Below, one piece after another: positions 35,248 to 44,593 of a stretch of DNA of 64,000 bases. The first letter of the stretch is position 1, and each line of letters opens with the position of its first letter. Position numbers and translations under genes: made by a program. The stretch is from NCBI RefSeq assembly GCF_014195505.1, contig NZ_JACIBV010000003.1, positions 310,001 to 374,000 of the forward strand. The letters are read 5' to 3'. The notes beneath the pieces are model-generated. The model had not been told where the DNA came from. It searched no databases and saw only the letters and a program-made list of their open reading frames with translations. This stretch comes from Nonomuraea dietziae. GTDB lineage: Bacteria; Actinomycetota; Actinomycetes; Streptosporangiales; Streptosporangiaceae.

Positions 35248-35871
35248 GTGTCCGACCTCACCCTGTTTGACCTGACGAACGACCAGTGGAACGCCGTCAT
35301 CGCCGAGCACCCCGTGCCGGCGGACTTCGCTGTCAGGACCGTCGACGACATCGCCAGCGTGCTGTCGGCCGCCCGGGGCGCCCTGGCGGACCGCGACCCT
35401 GGCGATCTGCTGGCATGCCCCGCCTTGATGGACATCAACATCTGGGAAGTCGTGGAGGACGACGAGGATGTCTTCATCGTCGTCGTCCAGGTAAGTCCTC
35501 ATGCCGCGTGGGCGAGCAGGCCGCTGCACATCAGGTCGGTCATCGCTCACGGAGTTCGCGGATCCGATGCCGCCCGCACAGCCCTGGAGCTGCTGCTGGC
35601 CACCCGCAACGACCTCCTGATCGAGACTGCAGCCGTTGACGCGGCCGCCGACAGCCTCGCCGCCTACGCCACCTCCATCGGCGTACAGGAAGACGCCCTT
35701 GACGAGATCGTGCACGAGACCGGCAGCGCCGCCGCGGCGATGACGAACAACGGCGGCACCGGCACCCAGATCGCCTACCTGACTCAGCAGTACTGGCCCC
35801 GCGGAGCGCTCGACCTCATCCGGCGCGCCGCGCAAGCCCGCCTAGCCCCGGTGCTGGCCGCCGCCGGCTGA
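35248..35871 (+). CDS. Hypothetical protein
   Basis: 207 residues from GTG 35248 (aaaagga Shine-Dalgarno). It begins VSDLTLFDLTNDQWNAVIAE and has helical segments DAARTALELLLATRNDLLIE and ADSLAAYATSIGVQEDALDE. Acidic and soluble, no membrane helix. The reading upstream to 35014 crosses the minus-strand gene and is rejected. Not recognised; could be a core replication accessory. Confidence 0.6.
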   Translation: MSDLTLFDLTNDQWNAVIAEHPVPADFAVRTVDDIASVLSAARGALADRDPGDLLACPALMDINIWEVVEDDEDVFIVVVQVSPHAAWASRPLHIRSVIAHGVRGSDAARTALELLLATRNDLLIETAAVDAAADSLAAYATSIGVQEDALDEIVHETGSAAAAMTNNGGTGTQIAYLTQQYWPRGALDLIRRAAQARLAPVLAAAG

Positions 35872-35994
35872 GCCCCGGACCAGGCCATGATCGCGCCAGA
35901 AGCGGCCCTGCCGACATCGGCGCGCCCCATTTCGTCCAAGGAGAACCTGTTGAACCAGCCGCTCATCCCTCGCCGCGCCGACGAAGGAGCCTAG

Positions 35995-37525
35995 ATGGCC
36001 GTCGTCCGCACCCGCACCGTCACCCTCATCGCAACCACCGGCCGCGTCATCGAGGTTGAGGCCGACGTCGGCCACGGGCAGGCCCGATTCCATCTCATCG
36101 GGCTGCCTGACACGCACCTGCCCGAGATCCGTGACCGGGTCCGAGCGGCCACCATCAACAGCTCACTCCCGTGGCCGAAGATGCGCACCACGGTCAGCCT
36201 CTACCCCGCCAGCCTGCCCAAACGCGGAACCCAGCTCGACCTGAGCATCGCCGTGGCCATCCTGGCCGCGACAGGCGTGATATCGGCCGCCCGCGTCGCT
36301 GCCACCTTCTTCCTGGGCGAGCTGGGACTCGACGGCCGCATCATCCCTATCCGCGGCGTGCTGCCGGCGGTGCTCGCCGCCGCCGCGACCGGCGACGCCG
36401 TGGTGGTCGTGCCCACCGCCAACGCCAGCGAGGCCGCCCTCGTACCAGGCGTCCAGGTGGTGCCCGTCGACGACCTGCAGCAGCTGGTGACCTGGCTGCG
36501 CGACGACCGCCACCAGCTGCCGCCCGTCCCCGCCCCCGTCGCACCCCCGTCCGGGCCCGAGGCCGACCTGGCCGACATCGCCGGCCAGGCGCAGGCCCGC
36601 AAGGCGCTGGAGATCAGTGCCGCAGGCGGCCACCACCTCCTCATGATCGGCCCGAACGGCAGCGGGACGACGATGCTCGCGGAACGTCTGCCCACCCTGC
36701 TGCCCGACCTGGACCCCCAGGACGCCTACGAGGTGACGGCGCTTCACTCCATCGCCGGCACCTTGCCGCCGCACCCGCCGCTGATGACCCGGCCGCCTTT
36801 CATCAGCGCCCACCACACCGCCTCGCCCGCGGCGATCTTCGGCGGCGGCCGCACCGTCGTCCGGCCGGGAGTCTGCTCGCTGGCCCATCGCGGCATCCTC
36901 TATCTGGACGAGGCTCCGGAACTGCCAAGATCGGTGCTGGACGAGCTCCGTCAGCCGCTGGCCGCCGGGCAGGTCACCATCGCCCGATCCGCCGGCACCC
37001 TGACCTTCCCGGCACGATTCATCCTCGTCCTGGCCGCCACCCCATGCCCCTGCTCGGCCCCCGCTGGCGTCGAACACTCCTGCCAGTGTTCGACGGCGGT
37101 TCGCCGCCGCTATCTGGCCCGGCTGTCCGGAGCGCTCGGCGACCCGTATCGCCATCACCGTCGCCCTCACCCCGCCCCGTCCCCAGGACGTCGCCGCCCG
37201 CCGCGAGCGTCGCGAGAACAGCCGGGCGGTCGCCGAGCGCGTGCTGCACGCGCGGCGACGCGCCGCCCAGCGCTTGGCCGCGACGCCGTGGCGGACCAAT
37301 GCGGAGATCCCGGCCTCAGCTCTCCACTCCGACTTCCGCCTCTCCGGCGCGGCGCTGAAGCCGATCGCCGCATCGGTGGACCGCGGCGCGCTCAGCGCCC
37401 ACGGAGTCGACCAGATCCTGCGCATCGCTTGGACACTCGCCGACCTCACCGGAAAAGCAGCGCCGGACCGCGACGATGTCGCCGCCGCGCTGGCTCTGCA
37501 CCACGGCGACGACGTCAGGACATGA
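35995..37525 (+). CDS. ComM/YifB-like Mg-chelatase-family AAA+ ATPase, Walker A lysine replaced, one frameshift
   Basis: Corrected length 509 residues, as for ComM. The N-terminal Lon-like domain has GHGQARFHLIGLPDTHLPE and GTQLDLSIAVAILAATGV. The AAA+ part has GPNGSGTTMLAERLP where GPPGxGKTMLA is expected, so the Walker A Lys is Thr. Walker B GILYLDEAPEL and LLPDLDPQDAYEVTALHSIA are present. One extra C in 37143-37145 shifts the frame inside ARLSGALGD/RIAITVAL; the C-terminal AAA lid (RLSGAALKPIAASVDRGALS) follows. ComM drives branch migration during transformation. Located 2.1 kb before dprA, echoing the chromosomal comM-dprA order. Confidence 0.85.
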
Positions 37526-37708
37526 CAGAGACCTGACCTGCTCACGGCAGGCAGAGCGGGACCCCTCCGCCGAGAAAGCTACCCCGGGTCGGAATCGAGG
37601 CCTGTTCCCTGCTTCACCAAATCTCCAATGATCTTGAAGTGGAGGAGCAGTGGACCTGCGGCTACCACCCAGCGCACAGAGACCCGCATCCCCGAAAGAA
37701 GCGATGAC

Positions 37709-38179
37709 ATGGACACCGACCTGCCGCGCAGCAACTTCTACGCCATTCCGCCCAGCCCCGCGAACCTCCTGATCAGTGCGCCGACCGCCGAGGGGCCGCG
37801 CTGGGAACTGCACATCGCCTACGACGAGGCCGGACCGGTGCTCCAGGCCCTCGCCGAGATCTGGCCGGCCTCAGTTGAGGAGATCATCCGACGGTGCCGA
37901 CTGCTCGGCCTGCAGCACCGCCCGTACCAGGCCAAGCGCATCATGACGAGCGCGGACGTGATCGCCGACGATCTGCGGACCCGGATCACCTCCGGCGAGC
38001 TTCGCCTCCACCACCGCTTCCCGACCGAGCGCGAGCTGATCGAGCACTACGACAGCAACACCGAGGTGGTCCGAGCCGCCAAGAGCCTCCTGATCGACGA
38101 AGGACTGATCGGGCGCGCTGGGCGCGGGACGAAGGCAGGGCTCACGGTCCTGCGTACGCCGCCAACGACCTCGGCCTGA
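37709..38179 (+). CDS. GntR-family winged-helix regulator
   Basis: 156 residues from ATG 37709 (gaaagaag Shine-Dalgarno). The C-terminal half is a GntR-type winged HTH: SADVIADDLRTRITSGELRL, FPTERELIEHYDSNTEVVRA, AKSLLIDEGLIGRAGRGT. The N-terminal about 80 residues replace the usual C-terminal effector domain, which is unusual for GntR proteins. Related regulators (KorSA type) control transfer and replication genes of Streptomyces elements. Likely represses element promoters; a palindrome at 39405-39417 is one possible operator. Confidence 0.75.
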   Translation: MDTDLPRSNFYAIPPSPANLLISAPTAEGPRWELHIAYDEAGPVLQALAEIWPASVEEIIRRCRLLGLQHRPYQAKRIMTSADVIADDLRTRITSGELRLHHRFPTERELIEHYDSNTEVVRAAKSLLIDEGLIGRAGRGTKAGLTVLRTPPTTSA

Positions 38180-38218
38180 AGGGAATCACACGAGAGGGGT
38201 TTCCCCGAGGACGAGACC

Positions 38219-38428
38219 ATGGCCGCTGAGCTGGCCAAGGTAGAGAACTTCAACATCCGCGCCGCGCACACCGACGGCGAGATGCTGACCCTCATCGCTG
38301 AGGTCGCCAGCGCTCGATGCCGGCAGCCGATCGACTACGACAAGCCCTTCGGGGCCATCACCGCTCTGCACGTCACCCTGGAGCGGATCGCGGCCCTGGC
38401 CTCGCGTAGCAGTCGCTACCCCCGCTGA
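38219..38428 (+). CDS. Small hypothetical protein
   Basis: 69 residues from ATG 38219: LAKVENFNIRAAHTDGEMLT, LIAEVASARCRQPIDYDKPF, TALHVTLERIAALASRSS. Weak Shine-Dalgarno (gagacc). Composition fits the surrounding genes. Unknown function. Confidence 0.45.
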   Translation: MAAELAKVENFNIRAAHTDGEMLTLIAEVASARCRQPIDYDKPFGAITALHVTLERIAALASRSSRYPR

Positions 38429-38484
38429 ATGCTTCGCCGGGCGGACTCCCCCACCCCCGGCTCCTCTTCCCGGAAGGACTGCGG

Positions 38485-38862
38485 ATGTTCAACTCCTCAG
38501 CGAAATGCCCGTGGCCTCCGAAGGTGATGGAGGCGCTCCATCGGATCGACGAGCTCGTAGGCTGCCCGATCTGGCTGGACCACGTGGCCGGAGCCGATGA
38601 TCACCTTGTCGTGGTACCCATCGAGGGGATCGGTACCCTCACGGTCGGTGACCAGGACGGGCCCCTCACCTGCGACCTCGATGATTTCCGCGGCTTCAGC
38701 GTCGCGCTTCAGGACAACGACGAGCACTTCGTGGGAGTCGTGTACTCCTCTCCCACACGAGATGTTGACGCACTGATTGCATGGCTGAGCACCTACCTCC
38801 ACCAGCTGACTACGCCCGGCCACGCCGAGCCGGAAGACAGCGGCCATGGGCACACCGAGTAA
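38485..38862 (+). CDS. Hypothetical protein
   Basis: 125 residues from ATG 38485 (ccggaaggactgcgg upstream). Alternating strands: IWLDHVAGADDHLVVVPIEG, LTVGDQDGPLTCDLDDFRGF, HFVGVVYSSPTRDVDALIAW. Acidic and soluble. Overlaps the start of the next gene. No family recognised. Confidence 0.5.
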   Translation: MFNSSAKCPWPPKVMEALHRIDELVGCPIWLDHVAGADDHLVVVPIEGIGTLTVGDQDGPLTCDLDDFRGFSVALQDNDEHFVGVVYSSPTRDVDALIAWLSTYLHQLTTPGHAEPEDSGHGHTE

Positions 38863-39276
38863 GGCCGAGGCTTCCGCCGACCCCAACATTCTGATCGGGC
38901 ACCGGCTCAAGGTCCACTTCAACCTGCACACACACACCGCTGGTCGGTGACCGCGCAGGCTGGTCCGGACAAAGGCCGGGTGATCGCCAACGTGCCCGCC
39001 ATCGAGCTCGTCGACGTCATCTTCAAAGTGTCCGAGGTGGGTCGGGCTCGCTCTCACCGGCTGGGCCATCGAACTGTGCACGCATGGGTGCTGGGCACCG
39101 TGACAGCGCTGCCCGAGGCGGTGGTCCTGGATGGCCTGACCCAGGTGACCTACAACCCGGCACCCGAACGGCCTGCGACTTTCACCGGCCCGGACGGCGT
39201 TCCCGTACGGCAGGCCGCCCGGGTGCTGTTCGCCTGCGCGCCGGACAACCCAGCCCGAGGCTACGCATGGGTGTGA
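38846..39276 (+). CDS. Hypothetical accessory-element protein, frame broken by a CA dinucleotide repeat
   Basis: From ATG 38846 the frame reads LIGHRLKVHFNLHTH and then runs into a stop. The run (CA)5 at 38927-38936 puts the remainder in another frame: SVTAQAGPDKGRVIANVPAI, ELVDVIFKVSEVGRARSHRL, ending at 39276. With (CA)4 the whole is one 142-residue protein matching a family common in actinobacterial ICEs (YNLHxxxWSVxAxxGPxKGxV). Either a slippage mutation, a phase-variable switch or a sequencing error. Function unknown. Confidence 0.6.
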
Positions 39277-39662
39277 TCACCAGCTAGCCGAGGTGGTCGT
39301 GACGATCAGCCGGGCCGAGCTGTTGCAACACACTGAGGCCGAGCTCGTGACAGTGGCCTGACCTGGTGTGCATAACGCCGTACTAGGTGGAGTACGCCGA
39401 AGGCAGGTGAGTCACCTCACCCCATGCCACCAGCGCAGACAGGGCGCACGTCGGTGGATGACTTCCCGAGAGTCCTGTGATCCCCCAGGTCGAACACCGG
39501 CGCCCGCCCTGGATCTACGGCGGAGACCTCTGCGCGCGTCAAGGCCCAAAACCGCGGCCTTGACCCACTCCGAGGCATCCGCCGTCCACGACAACCAGGC
39601 GCCGGAGTTCGACCCGGCTGCCCTTCCGCCGATGGCGACAACGCCCGAACCAGGGAGGCCCC
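39277..39662. other. Non-coding region upstream of dprA with a 13 bp palindrome
   Basis: No convincing gene in 386 bases. AGGTGA-g-TCACCT at 39405-39417 is a perfect palindrome and could be an operator, for example for the GntR protein at 37709. The Shine-Dalgarno for dprA (gggagg) lies at 39653. Confidence 0.4.
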
Positions 39663-40577
39663 TTGTCTGATCAGGACCTTTTCGCCCGGCTCATCCTGCA
39701 GCGGATCGCCGACCCCGAGGACCGGCGCCTGGGCCACCTGGTCGCTCAGCTCACCCCCGCCGGGGCTGTCGAGGCGCTCCGCAGCAGCGCGAGCCTGGTC
39801 CAGTACGCCCCGCCCGTGCACGACGACGGCGACGAAGAACGCTGGGCGAAGGCCTGCCGGCGGTGGCGGTCCCGGCTGGTCACGGCCAACCCGGAAGCCG
39901 ACCTTCAGGCGGGGCATGAACTGGGCGCTGACCTGGTGACTCCCAGCGACCCCGACTGGCCCGCCGAACTGAACGACCTGGGTGTGTCGGCGCCGCACGC
40001 GCTGTGGGTGCAGGGCAAGGCTCCACTGGCGGGCGCCTTCAGCCGATCCGTTGCGATCGTCGGATCCCGGGCAGCGACCTCCTACGGTCGGCACGCCGCC
40101 ACCGAGTTCGCCACCGCGGTCGGCGAGGCCGGGCTCAGCGTCGTCTCTGGTGCCGCTCTCGGCGTGGACACGGCCGCGCACCAGGGCGCCCTGCTGACCG
40201 ACGCGGCGACCATCGCGGTGCTGGCCTGCGGCGTCGACATCGCCTACCCGCAGGTGAACAGGGTCCTGCTAGAGCAGATCCAGCAGCAGGGCGCTGTGGT
40301 CAGCGAGTACCCGATCGGCAGCCATCCGAGCCGAGCCCGGTTTCTGGCCCGTAACCGGCTGGTGGCCTCCTCGCTCGCCACGCTCGTGGTCGAAGCCGCT
40401 ACGCGCAGCGGGTCTATGAACACCGCCACCCGAGCCCGTGAACTTGACCGGGTCCTCGCGGCGGTGCCAGGTCCCGTGACCTCCTCCCAATCGCACGGAA
40501 GCAACGACCTGCTCGTCGGCGGGAACGCCCACGCCGTGCGCCACCCGCTCCACCTGCTCAGCCTTCTCCAGGCCTGA
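39663..40577 (+). CDS. dprA: DprA/Smf DNA-processing protein
   Basis: 304 residues from TTG 39663 (gggagg Shine-Dalgarno). DprA binds incoming ssDNA and loads RecA. Rossmann-type landmarks: VAIVGSRAATSYGRHAATEF, LSVVSGAALGVDTAAHQGAL, IAVLACGVDIAYPQVN, SEYPIGSHPSRARFLARNRL, LVVEAATRSGSMNTATRARE. It lacks the C-terminal winged helix. As a second, element-borne copy beside a ComM-like protein it probably works on ssDNA received by conjugation rather than natural transformation. Intact. Confidence 0.93.
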   Translation: MSDQDLFARLILQRIADPEDRRLGHLVAQLTPAGAVEALRSSASLVQYAPPVHDDGDEERWAKACRRWRSRLVTANPEADLQAGHELGADLVTPSDPDWPAELNDLGVSAPHALWVQGKAPLAGAFSRSVAIVGSRAATSYGRHAATEFATAVGEAGLSVVSGAALGVDTAAHQGALLTDAATIAVLACGVDIAYPQVNRVLLEQIQQQGAVVSEYPIGSHPSRARFLARNRLVASSLATLVVEAATRSGSMNTATRARELDRVLAAVPGPVTSSQSHGSNDLLVGGNAHAVRHPLHLLSLLQA

Positions 40578-40662
40578 CCCCCGCTCCTAAGCCCTCGCCG
40601 GGTCAACCGCTCGGCGAGGGCTTCGCCATGCCCTCCCCTGCTACCCGAAGGAAGCGCCGCCC

Positions 40663-40900
40663 ATGAGCAACAAGCGGATCACCGCCGAGCAGGCCACCAC
40701 GAAATACGGCGAGGACGTGATCTACACCCTCGCCGAATCCCGCAAGGCCATCCCGAGATGGGGAACCGACGGCCGCACCTACGACGCCAAGAAACTCTCG
40801 CGCGCCAGGTCATCCCCGGCCGGCCCTCTCCCAACCGTCTCTGGACGCAGGAGCATACGCGCCGCAGCCCAGAACGCGAAGGAACCGCCTCCCATGAGCC
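40663..40900 (+). CDS. Small hypothetical protein, frameshifted near 40803
   Basis: ATG 40663 (cgaaggaagcg Shine-Dalgarno) reads MSNKRITAEQATTKYGEDVI and GRTYDAKKLSR. Two extra bases in cgcgcg near 40800 then put the rest in another frame (QVIPGRPSPNRLWTQEHTRR). About 75-80 residues if corrected; the exact end is unclear because it overlaps the next start. Function unknown. Confidence 0.4.
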
Positions 40901-41116
40901 TGCTCCGCCAGATCCGCCACACCCGCGACACGCTGCGATGGATCCTTCTCACCCCCACCAGCAGCATCGAACTGCGCATGACCACCAGCTGGGCGGCGAT
41001 CCTGCACCGCGGCGAAGCCGACATTCCCGCCGGGCGCCGCCGCCGACCTCGCCGCCGCGGTCCACGTCCACCTGAGTGCCGTGCACGACCTGATCCACGC
41101 CCCGCGATCTCGATAG
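40894..41116 (+). CDS. Small hypothetical protein, frameshifted near 41033
   Basis: ATG 40894 reads MSLLRQIRHTRDTLRWILLT and WAAILHRGEADIPAG. One extra G in 41032-41034 shifts the frame; corrected, it continues AAADLAAAVHVHLSAVHDLI and ends at TAG 41116, 73 residues. The following PP2C gene starts 8 bases later. Unknown function. Confidence 0.5.
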
Positions 41117-41123
41117 GAGCCAC

Positions 41124-41876
41124 GTGCCCCATCACGCCATTGCCCAGCTCACCGGCAGCCGCAGCCACCAGTGCGACGCCGCGGCCACCTGGACCAGCGG
41201 CTCTACGCGCGCCTACGTCCTGCTCGACGGCATCGGCTCCTCCTCCACGGTGCGTGCCTGGACCCGCCAGTTCGCCGAGGTCCTGGCGTGCGAAGCCGCG
41301 ATGCGCACCGACGCTGAACAGGGGCTGCGTGCCACCCACACGCTCGCCGCAGCCGACCGCCGCCGCCTTGTCGCCGACGGTGGCGACAAGGTCGGGGCCG
41401 TCGCCGTCGTCGCCCTCATCGACGGCGATGTCCTTCAGGTGGCCTGGTGCGGAGACGCTCGCGCCTATCTGCTGAGCCCCGGGCAGCCGCTGCGGCGGCT
41501 GACCAAGGACCACAACCAGCGCCAGGTCGCCCTCGATCACGGGCGGGAGCCTGCCTCCAACGCCCGCAATGTCGTCACCTCCTACCTCGGTCAGCTCACC
41601 GAGTATCCGGCCATCGGCACCGACACGCTGCTGCTGCCCGGCCCGAACGACCGGTTGCTGCTGGCCTCGGACGGCGCCTACGAGCCGCTGGAAGCCGCTG
41701 GACTCGACCTGGCCACCTACCTGCAGGGCCCTGCAGAGCAGGCAGCGACCATCCTGACCACGGCTGCCATCGACCATGCCGATTCGCGAGCGGACAACGC
41801 CTCAGCCCTCGTCGCCGACCTCAGCCGTGTGCCCGTCAGAACCTCCCGCCGTGCCACGGCCACGAGGCAGCGATGA
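41124..41876 (+). CDS. PP2C-family protein phosphatase-like protein
   Basis: 250 residues from GTG 41124 (taggagccac Shine-Dalgarno). PPM/PP2C landmarks: YVLLDGIGSS (metal Asp-Gly), ALIDGDVLQVAWCGDARAYL, LRRLTKDHN, LLLASDGAYEPL and the final SRADNASALVADL with the metal Asp. A metal-dependent Ser/Thr phosphatase, or a non-catalytic sensor. No kinase gene is in the window, so the substrate may be a host phosphoprotein. Its stop overlaps the NADAR gene's ATG, implying coupling. Confidence 0.85.
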   Translation: MPHHAIAQLTGSRSHQCDAAATWTSGSTRAYVLLDGIGSSSTVRAWTRQFAEVLACEAAMRTDAEQGLRATHTLAAADRRRLVADGGDKVGAVAVVALIDGDVLQVAWCGDARAYLLSPGQPLRRLTKDHNQRQVALDHGREPASNARNVVTSYLGQLTEYPAIGTDTLLLPGPNDRLLLASDGAYEPLEAAGLDLATYLQGPAEQAATILTTAAIDHADSRADNASALVADLSRVPVRTSRRATATRQR

Positions 41877-42361
41877 TCGATCGCTTCTCCGGGCCGAACT
41901 GGATCCTGTCCAACTTCGCGCGCATCCCCGTCACGCTGTATTCCACGCTCGAGGAAGGGTGGATCACCTACGCCACCGCCGAGCACGCCTTCAACGCGGC
42001 CAAGACGCTCAATCCGGACGAGTGCCGCTGGGTCGCGGACGCGCCGGCCGACGATCCCGGCGAAGCCAAGCGGCGCGGCCGCCGGGTCACCCTGCGGCCC
42101 GGATGGGACACCGACGTCCGCTACCGCGCCATGGCCGCCATCATCGCGGCCAAGTTCACCCCCGCCTCCAGCGCGGCCTACTTCCTGCTCGGCACCGGCA
42201 AGGAGGAGCTCGTGGAAGGCAACACCTGGCATGACAACCACTGGGGCAACTGCCGGTGCGGCCGCGCCGCGTGCGCCCCGGTCGGCCTCAACCACCTCGG
42301 GCAGCTGCTCATGAAGCACCGTGCCCTGCTGCGCACCCCCGCCGGGACGGCGGCCCGGTAG
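41873..42361 (+). CDS. NADAR (YbiA-like) domain protein
   Basis: 162 residues from ATG 41873, overlapping the phosphatase stop. The domain pattern is complete: GPNWILSNFARIPVTLY, YATAEHAFNAAKTLN, GEAKRRGRRVTLRPGWD, AIIAAKFTPASSAAYFLLGT and LVEGNTWHDNHWGNC. NADAR proteins are N-glycosidases acting on ADP-ribose derivatives, including removal of ADP-ribose from guanosine in DNA. A macro-domain protein occurs at 56436. Possible antitoxin or counter-defence role; no DarT-like toxin was seen. Confidence 0.9.
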   Translation: MIDRFSGPNWILSNFARIPVTLYSTLEEGWITYATAEHAFNAAKTLNPDECRWVADAPADDPGEAKRRGRRVTLRPGWDTDVRYRAMAAIIAAKFTPASSAAYFLLGTGKEELVEGNTWHDNHWGNCRCGRAACAPVGLNHLGQLLMKHRALLRTPAGTAAR

Positions 42362-42610
42362 CACCGACCACCACCCTGCCAGCCCGCCACCCCAGCTCAC
42401 CCCCGCCGGGAGATGACAGGCGGCGGCCCGGCCATGGCGGGCACGGAGCTCCGGCACCTCCCTGGGGCTACGGCGAAACCGCCGCGCAGCGCCTCAAGGC
42501 CGCCACACCCGGACGGTCCTGAGGCACTGGGCGGTATCCCGCCGTCGAAACGAACCAGATGCCCAGGCTCCTCACCTGAGCAGCCCATCCACGACGAACC
42601 CGGAGGTTGG

Positions 42611-42937
42611 ATGTCGCGTACCACCAAGGACCAGGTCTTGTGGCGCATCAACAACGCCTGCCGCATCGGCCAGCTCGACCCGGACCCGGACCGCTTCGAC
42701 GAACTGCAGGCGGAGCTGTGGGTCACCCACCCCGAGGCCCGCCCCTACATGAGCAGCGGCCGCTTGCACCGGCCCAAGGCACGTCCCGATGTTGTCCGCG
42801 AAGAGGGCTGGTGTCCCGAACGGCGCCGTGTCCGAGACGCCTGCCTGGCCGCCGCCCAGGAGTACAACGCCTGCGGCCAGGTGGTCACCGAGCCGCCCGC
42901 CGTCCAGCACCGCCAGGGAGTCAACGCCTACGCGTAG
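42611..42937 (+). CDS. Hypothetical protein
   Basis: 108 residues from ATG 42611 (cggaggttgg Shine-Dalgarno): TTKDQVLWRINNACRIGQLD, FDELQAELWVTHPEARPYMS, EEGWCPERRRVRDACLAAAQ. Soluble, no recognisable family. The in-frame extension to 42413 has weaker coding character. Confidence 0.5.
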   Translation: MSRTTKDQVLWRINNACRIGQLDPDPDRFDELQAELWVTHPEARPYMSSGRLHRPKARPDVVREEGWCPERRRVRDACLAAAQEYNACGQVVTEPPAVQHRQGVNAYA

Positions 42938-43062
42938 CAGAGGCTGGCGGCTTCGACCGGCACGTGCCCGAGCAGCCTCGGGCACGTGCCGACAGCGTCT
43001 CGACCCAGGGCCGAGACCTCTCCACCCCTCTGACCACTTTCCCTCATTCGGAAGGCGTTGAC

Positions 43063-43437
43063 ATGTTCGACCTGAAGACCACCGGGCTGAAGCCCGCCCC
43101 CACCGCGACAGCCATGGCCCTGATCATGAGCATCCTCGCCGGCTGCGCCGCCCTCACCGGCTGTGCAGCCACCACGGCGCCTACCGCGCCTCCTGCCACC
43201 GGCGTGGTGATTGACACCGACTACGACCCTCCGGGCTTCACCAAGAAATGGGGATGCCGCAAGGTCGGCGCCACGACCGTCTGCGGCTGGAAGAAGGACA
43301 AGGCCACGCCTGCGGACTGGGACATCACCGTCCAGTACGGCACGGCCAAGCCGCGCGAGATCCCCGTTCCGGAGGCCGTCTTCCAGAGCTGCCCGAAGGG
43401 CGCTTCCTACCCTGCCTGCGCCACCGGCCGCCGATAG
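43063..43437 (+). CDS. Putative lipoprotein
   Basis: 124 residues from ATG 43063 (ggaagg Shine-Dalgarno). The N-terminal hydrophobic stretch TAMALIMSILAGCAALTGCA carries two lipobox-like sites (ILAGC and ALTGC), so it is lipidated and outside the membrane. The small mature domain has four Cys (WGCRKVGATTVCGWK, QSCPKG, PACATG). No enzyme motif. It resembles small lipoproteins of actinobacterial elements; function unknown. Confidence 0.65.
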   Translation: MFDLKTTGLKPAPTATAMALIMSILAGCAALTGCAATTAPTAPPATGVVIDTDYDPPGFTKKWGCRKVGATTVCGWKKDKATPADWDITVQYGTAKPREIPVPEAVFQSCPKGASYPACATGRR

Positions 43438-43518
43438 CGGCACCCCACAGCGCGTGCACCCCACGACCTCGGTCCGGGTGGTAGGGCGCGCGCTCCCCCT
43501 CTGGATCCCGGGAGATCG

Positions 43519-44430
43519 ATGCCGTCACTTATCCCGCTTTCCTCCGTACCAGCGGAGGCACGCCTTGACGTCCTCACCGCTTCCCTCGCCCCGGTCTTCG
43601 AGCAGATCGAATGGGCAGAGGACGAGGTGCAGCTGGCCATGAAACGCCACCCGTGGGCCGCCGACACCCTGTGGCACAGCTTCTCGATCCTCAAGGCGAC
43701 GAGGGTGCTTCTGCGCTGGGAACTCCCCTACCGGGCACACTGCCGTGAACTTCTCGATCGGGTCGCGGCCGGGCTGGACACCCGACCCGGCACCAGCGCC
43801 GAGATCCTGTCCGTCGCCAGCGACATCAGCAAGATCAACCCGATGAACGCGACCGGCTTCGGCACCTACATGCGCGCGCTGCGCCAGGCCCTCCTCGAGG
43901 TGTACGCCGCGGTAAAGCCCACCCTGGCCATCGATCGGCACAGCCTTCACGAAGCTCTCCACAGCGAACGCATCGACAGCCTGGAGGGCGAGGTGCGTCA
44001 TCGGCTGACCGTCCACGATCGCAGCCTCGACACCATCACCTGCGCCGGCCGCCATCACGGCGAGCCAGCCCTGTGCCGGTATGCCACAGCACCTGACCAC
44101 ATCGATGCCGGCGGGCCTTCCCTCGCCGACCCCTTCCGTCCCGTGCTGGCCTCGGCCACGGACGGCCGAGTCCACCACGTCTACCGTTTCGCCAACGGCT
44201 TTGGCGCTTCCATCGTCCGCGCCACCGAACGCTCCGGTGTTGAACTGGCCGTTGTCACCTGGGAGAGCACCGCATCGGCGGATGACGACTACCACGTGAC
44301 CGACCAGACGCCGATCACCAACGACGTGGTCGCTCGCCTGACGCCCGAGGAACTGACTGATCTGCTGGTGCGTATCCACGCGCTACCCCGCTCGTTGCCC
44401 GGCCCTGCACCAGCGGAGCTGGCGGGGTGA
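43519..44430 (+). CDS. Hypothetical protein (303 residues)
   Basis: ATG 43519 (cgggagat Shine-Dalgarno). The helical N-terminal half (LTASLAPVFEQIEWAEDEVQ, KATRVLLRWELPYRAHCREL) is followed by a beta-rich C-terminal half (VHHVYRFANGFGASIVRATE, GVELAVVTWESTASADDDYH). The latter looks like a small domain with a charged Asp-rich loop. Full coding character, no frame damage. No family recognised. Confidence 0.6.
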   Translation: MPSLIPLSSVPAEARLDVLTASLAPVFEQIEWAEDEVQLAMKRHPWAADTLWHSFSILKATRVLLRWELPYRAHCRELLDRVAAGLDTRPGTSAEILSVASDISKINPMNATGFGTYMRALRQALLEVYAAVKPTLAIDRHSLHEALHSERIDSLEGEVRHRLTVHDRSLDTITCAGRHHGEPALCRYATAPDHIDAGGPSLADPFRPVLASATDGRVHHVYRFANGFGASIVRATERSGVELAVVTWESTASADDDYHVTDQTPITNDVVARLTPEELTDLLVRIHALPRSLPGPAPAELAG

Positions 44431-44593
44431 CCGGCGCAGAGACCGGCGTGGTGGCTCTGTAGACGCTGCTGACCGACCTGCCGGAAAACCTCGAGGGGTC
44501 GCATCGTCGGCCCGTGATGCGAACGGGCACCTCCTTTGGCCGCTTCGGCGTGGGCCGCGCGGCACCGCAACCCCCTGGAGGAGCGCTACTCGC

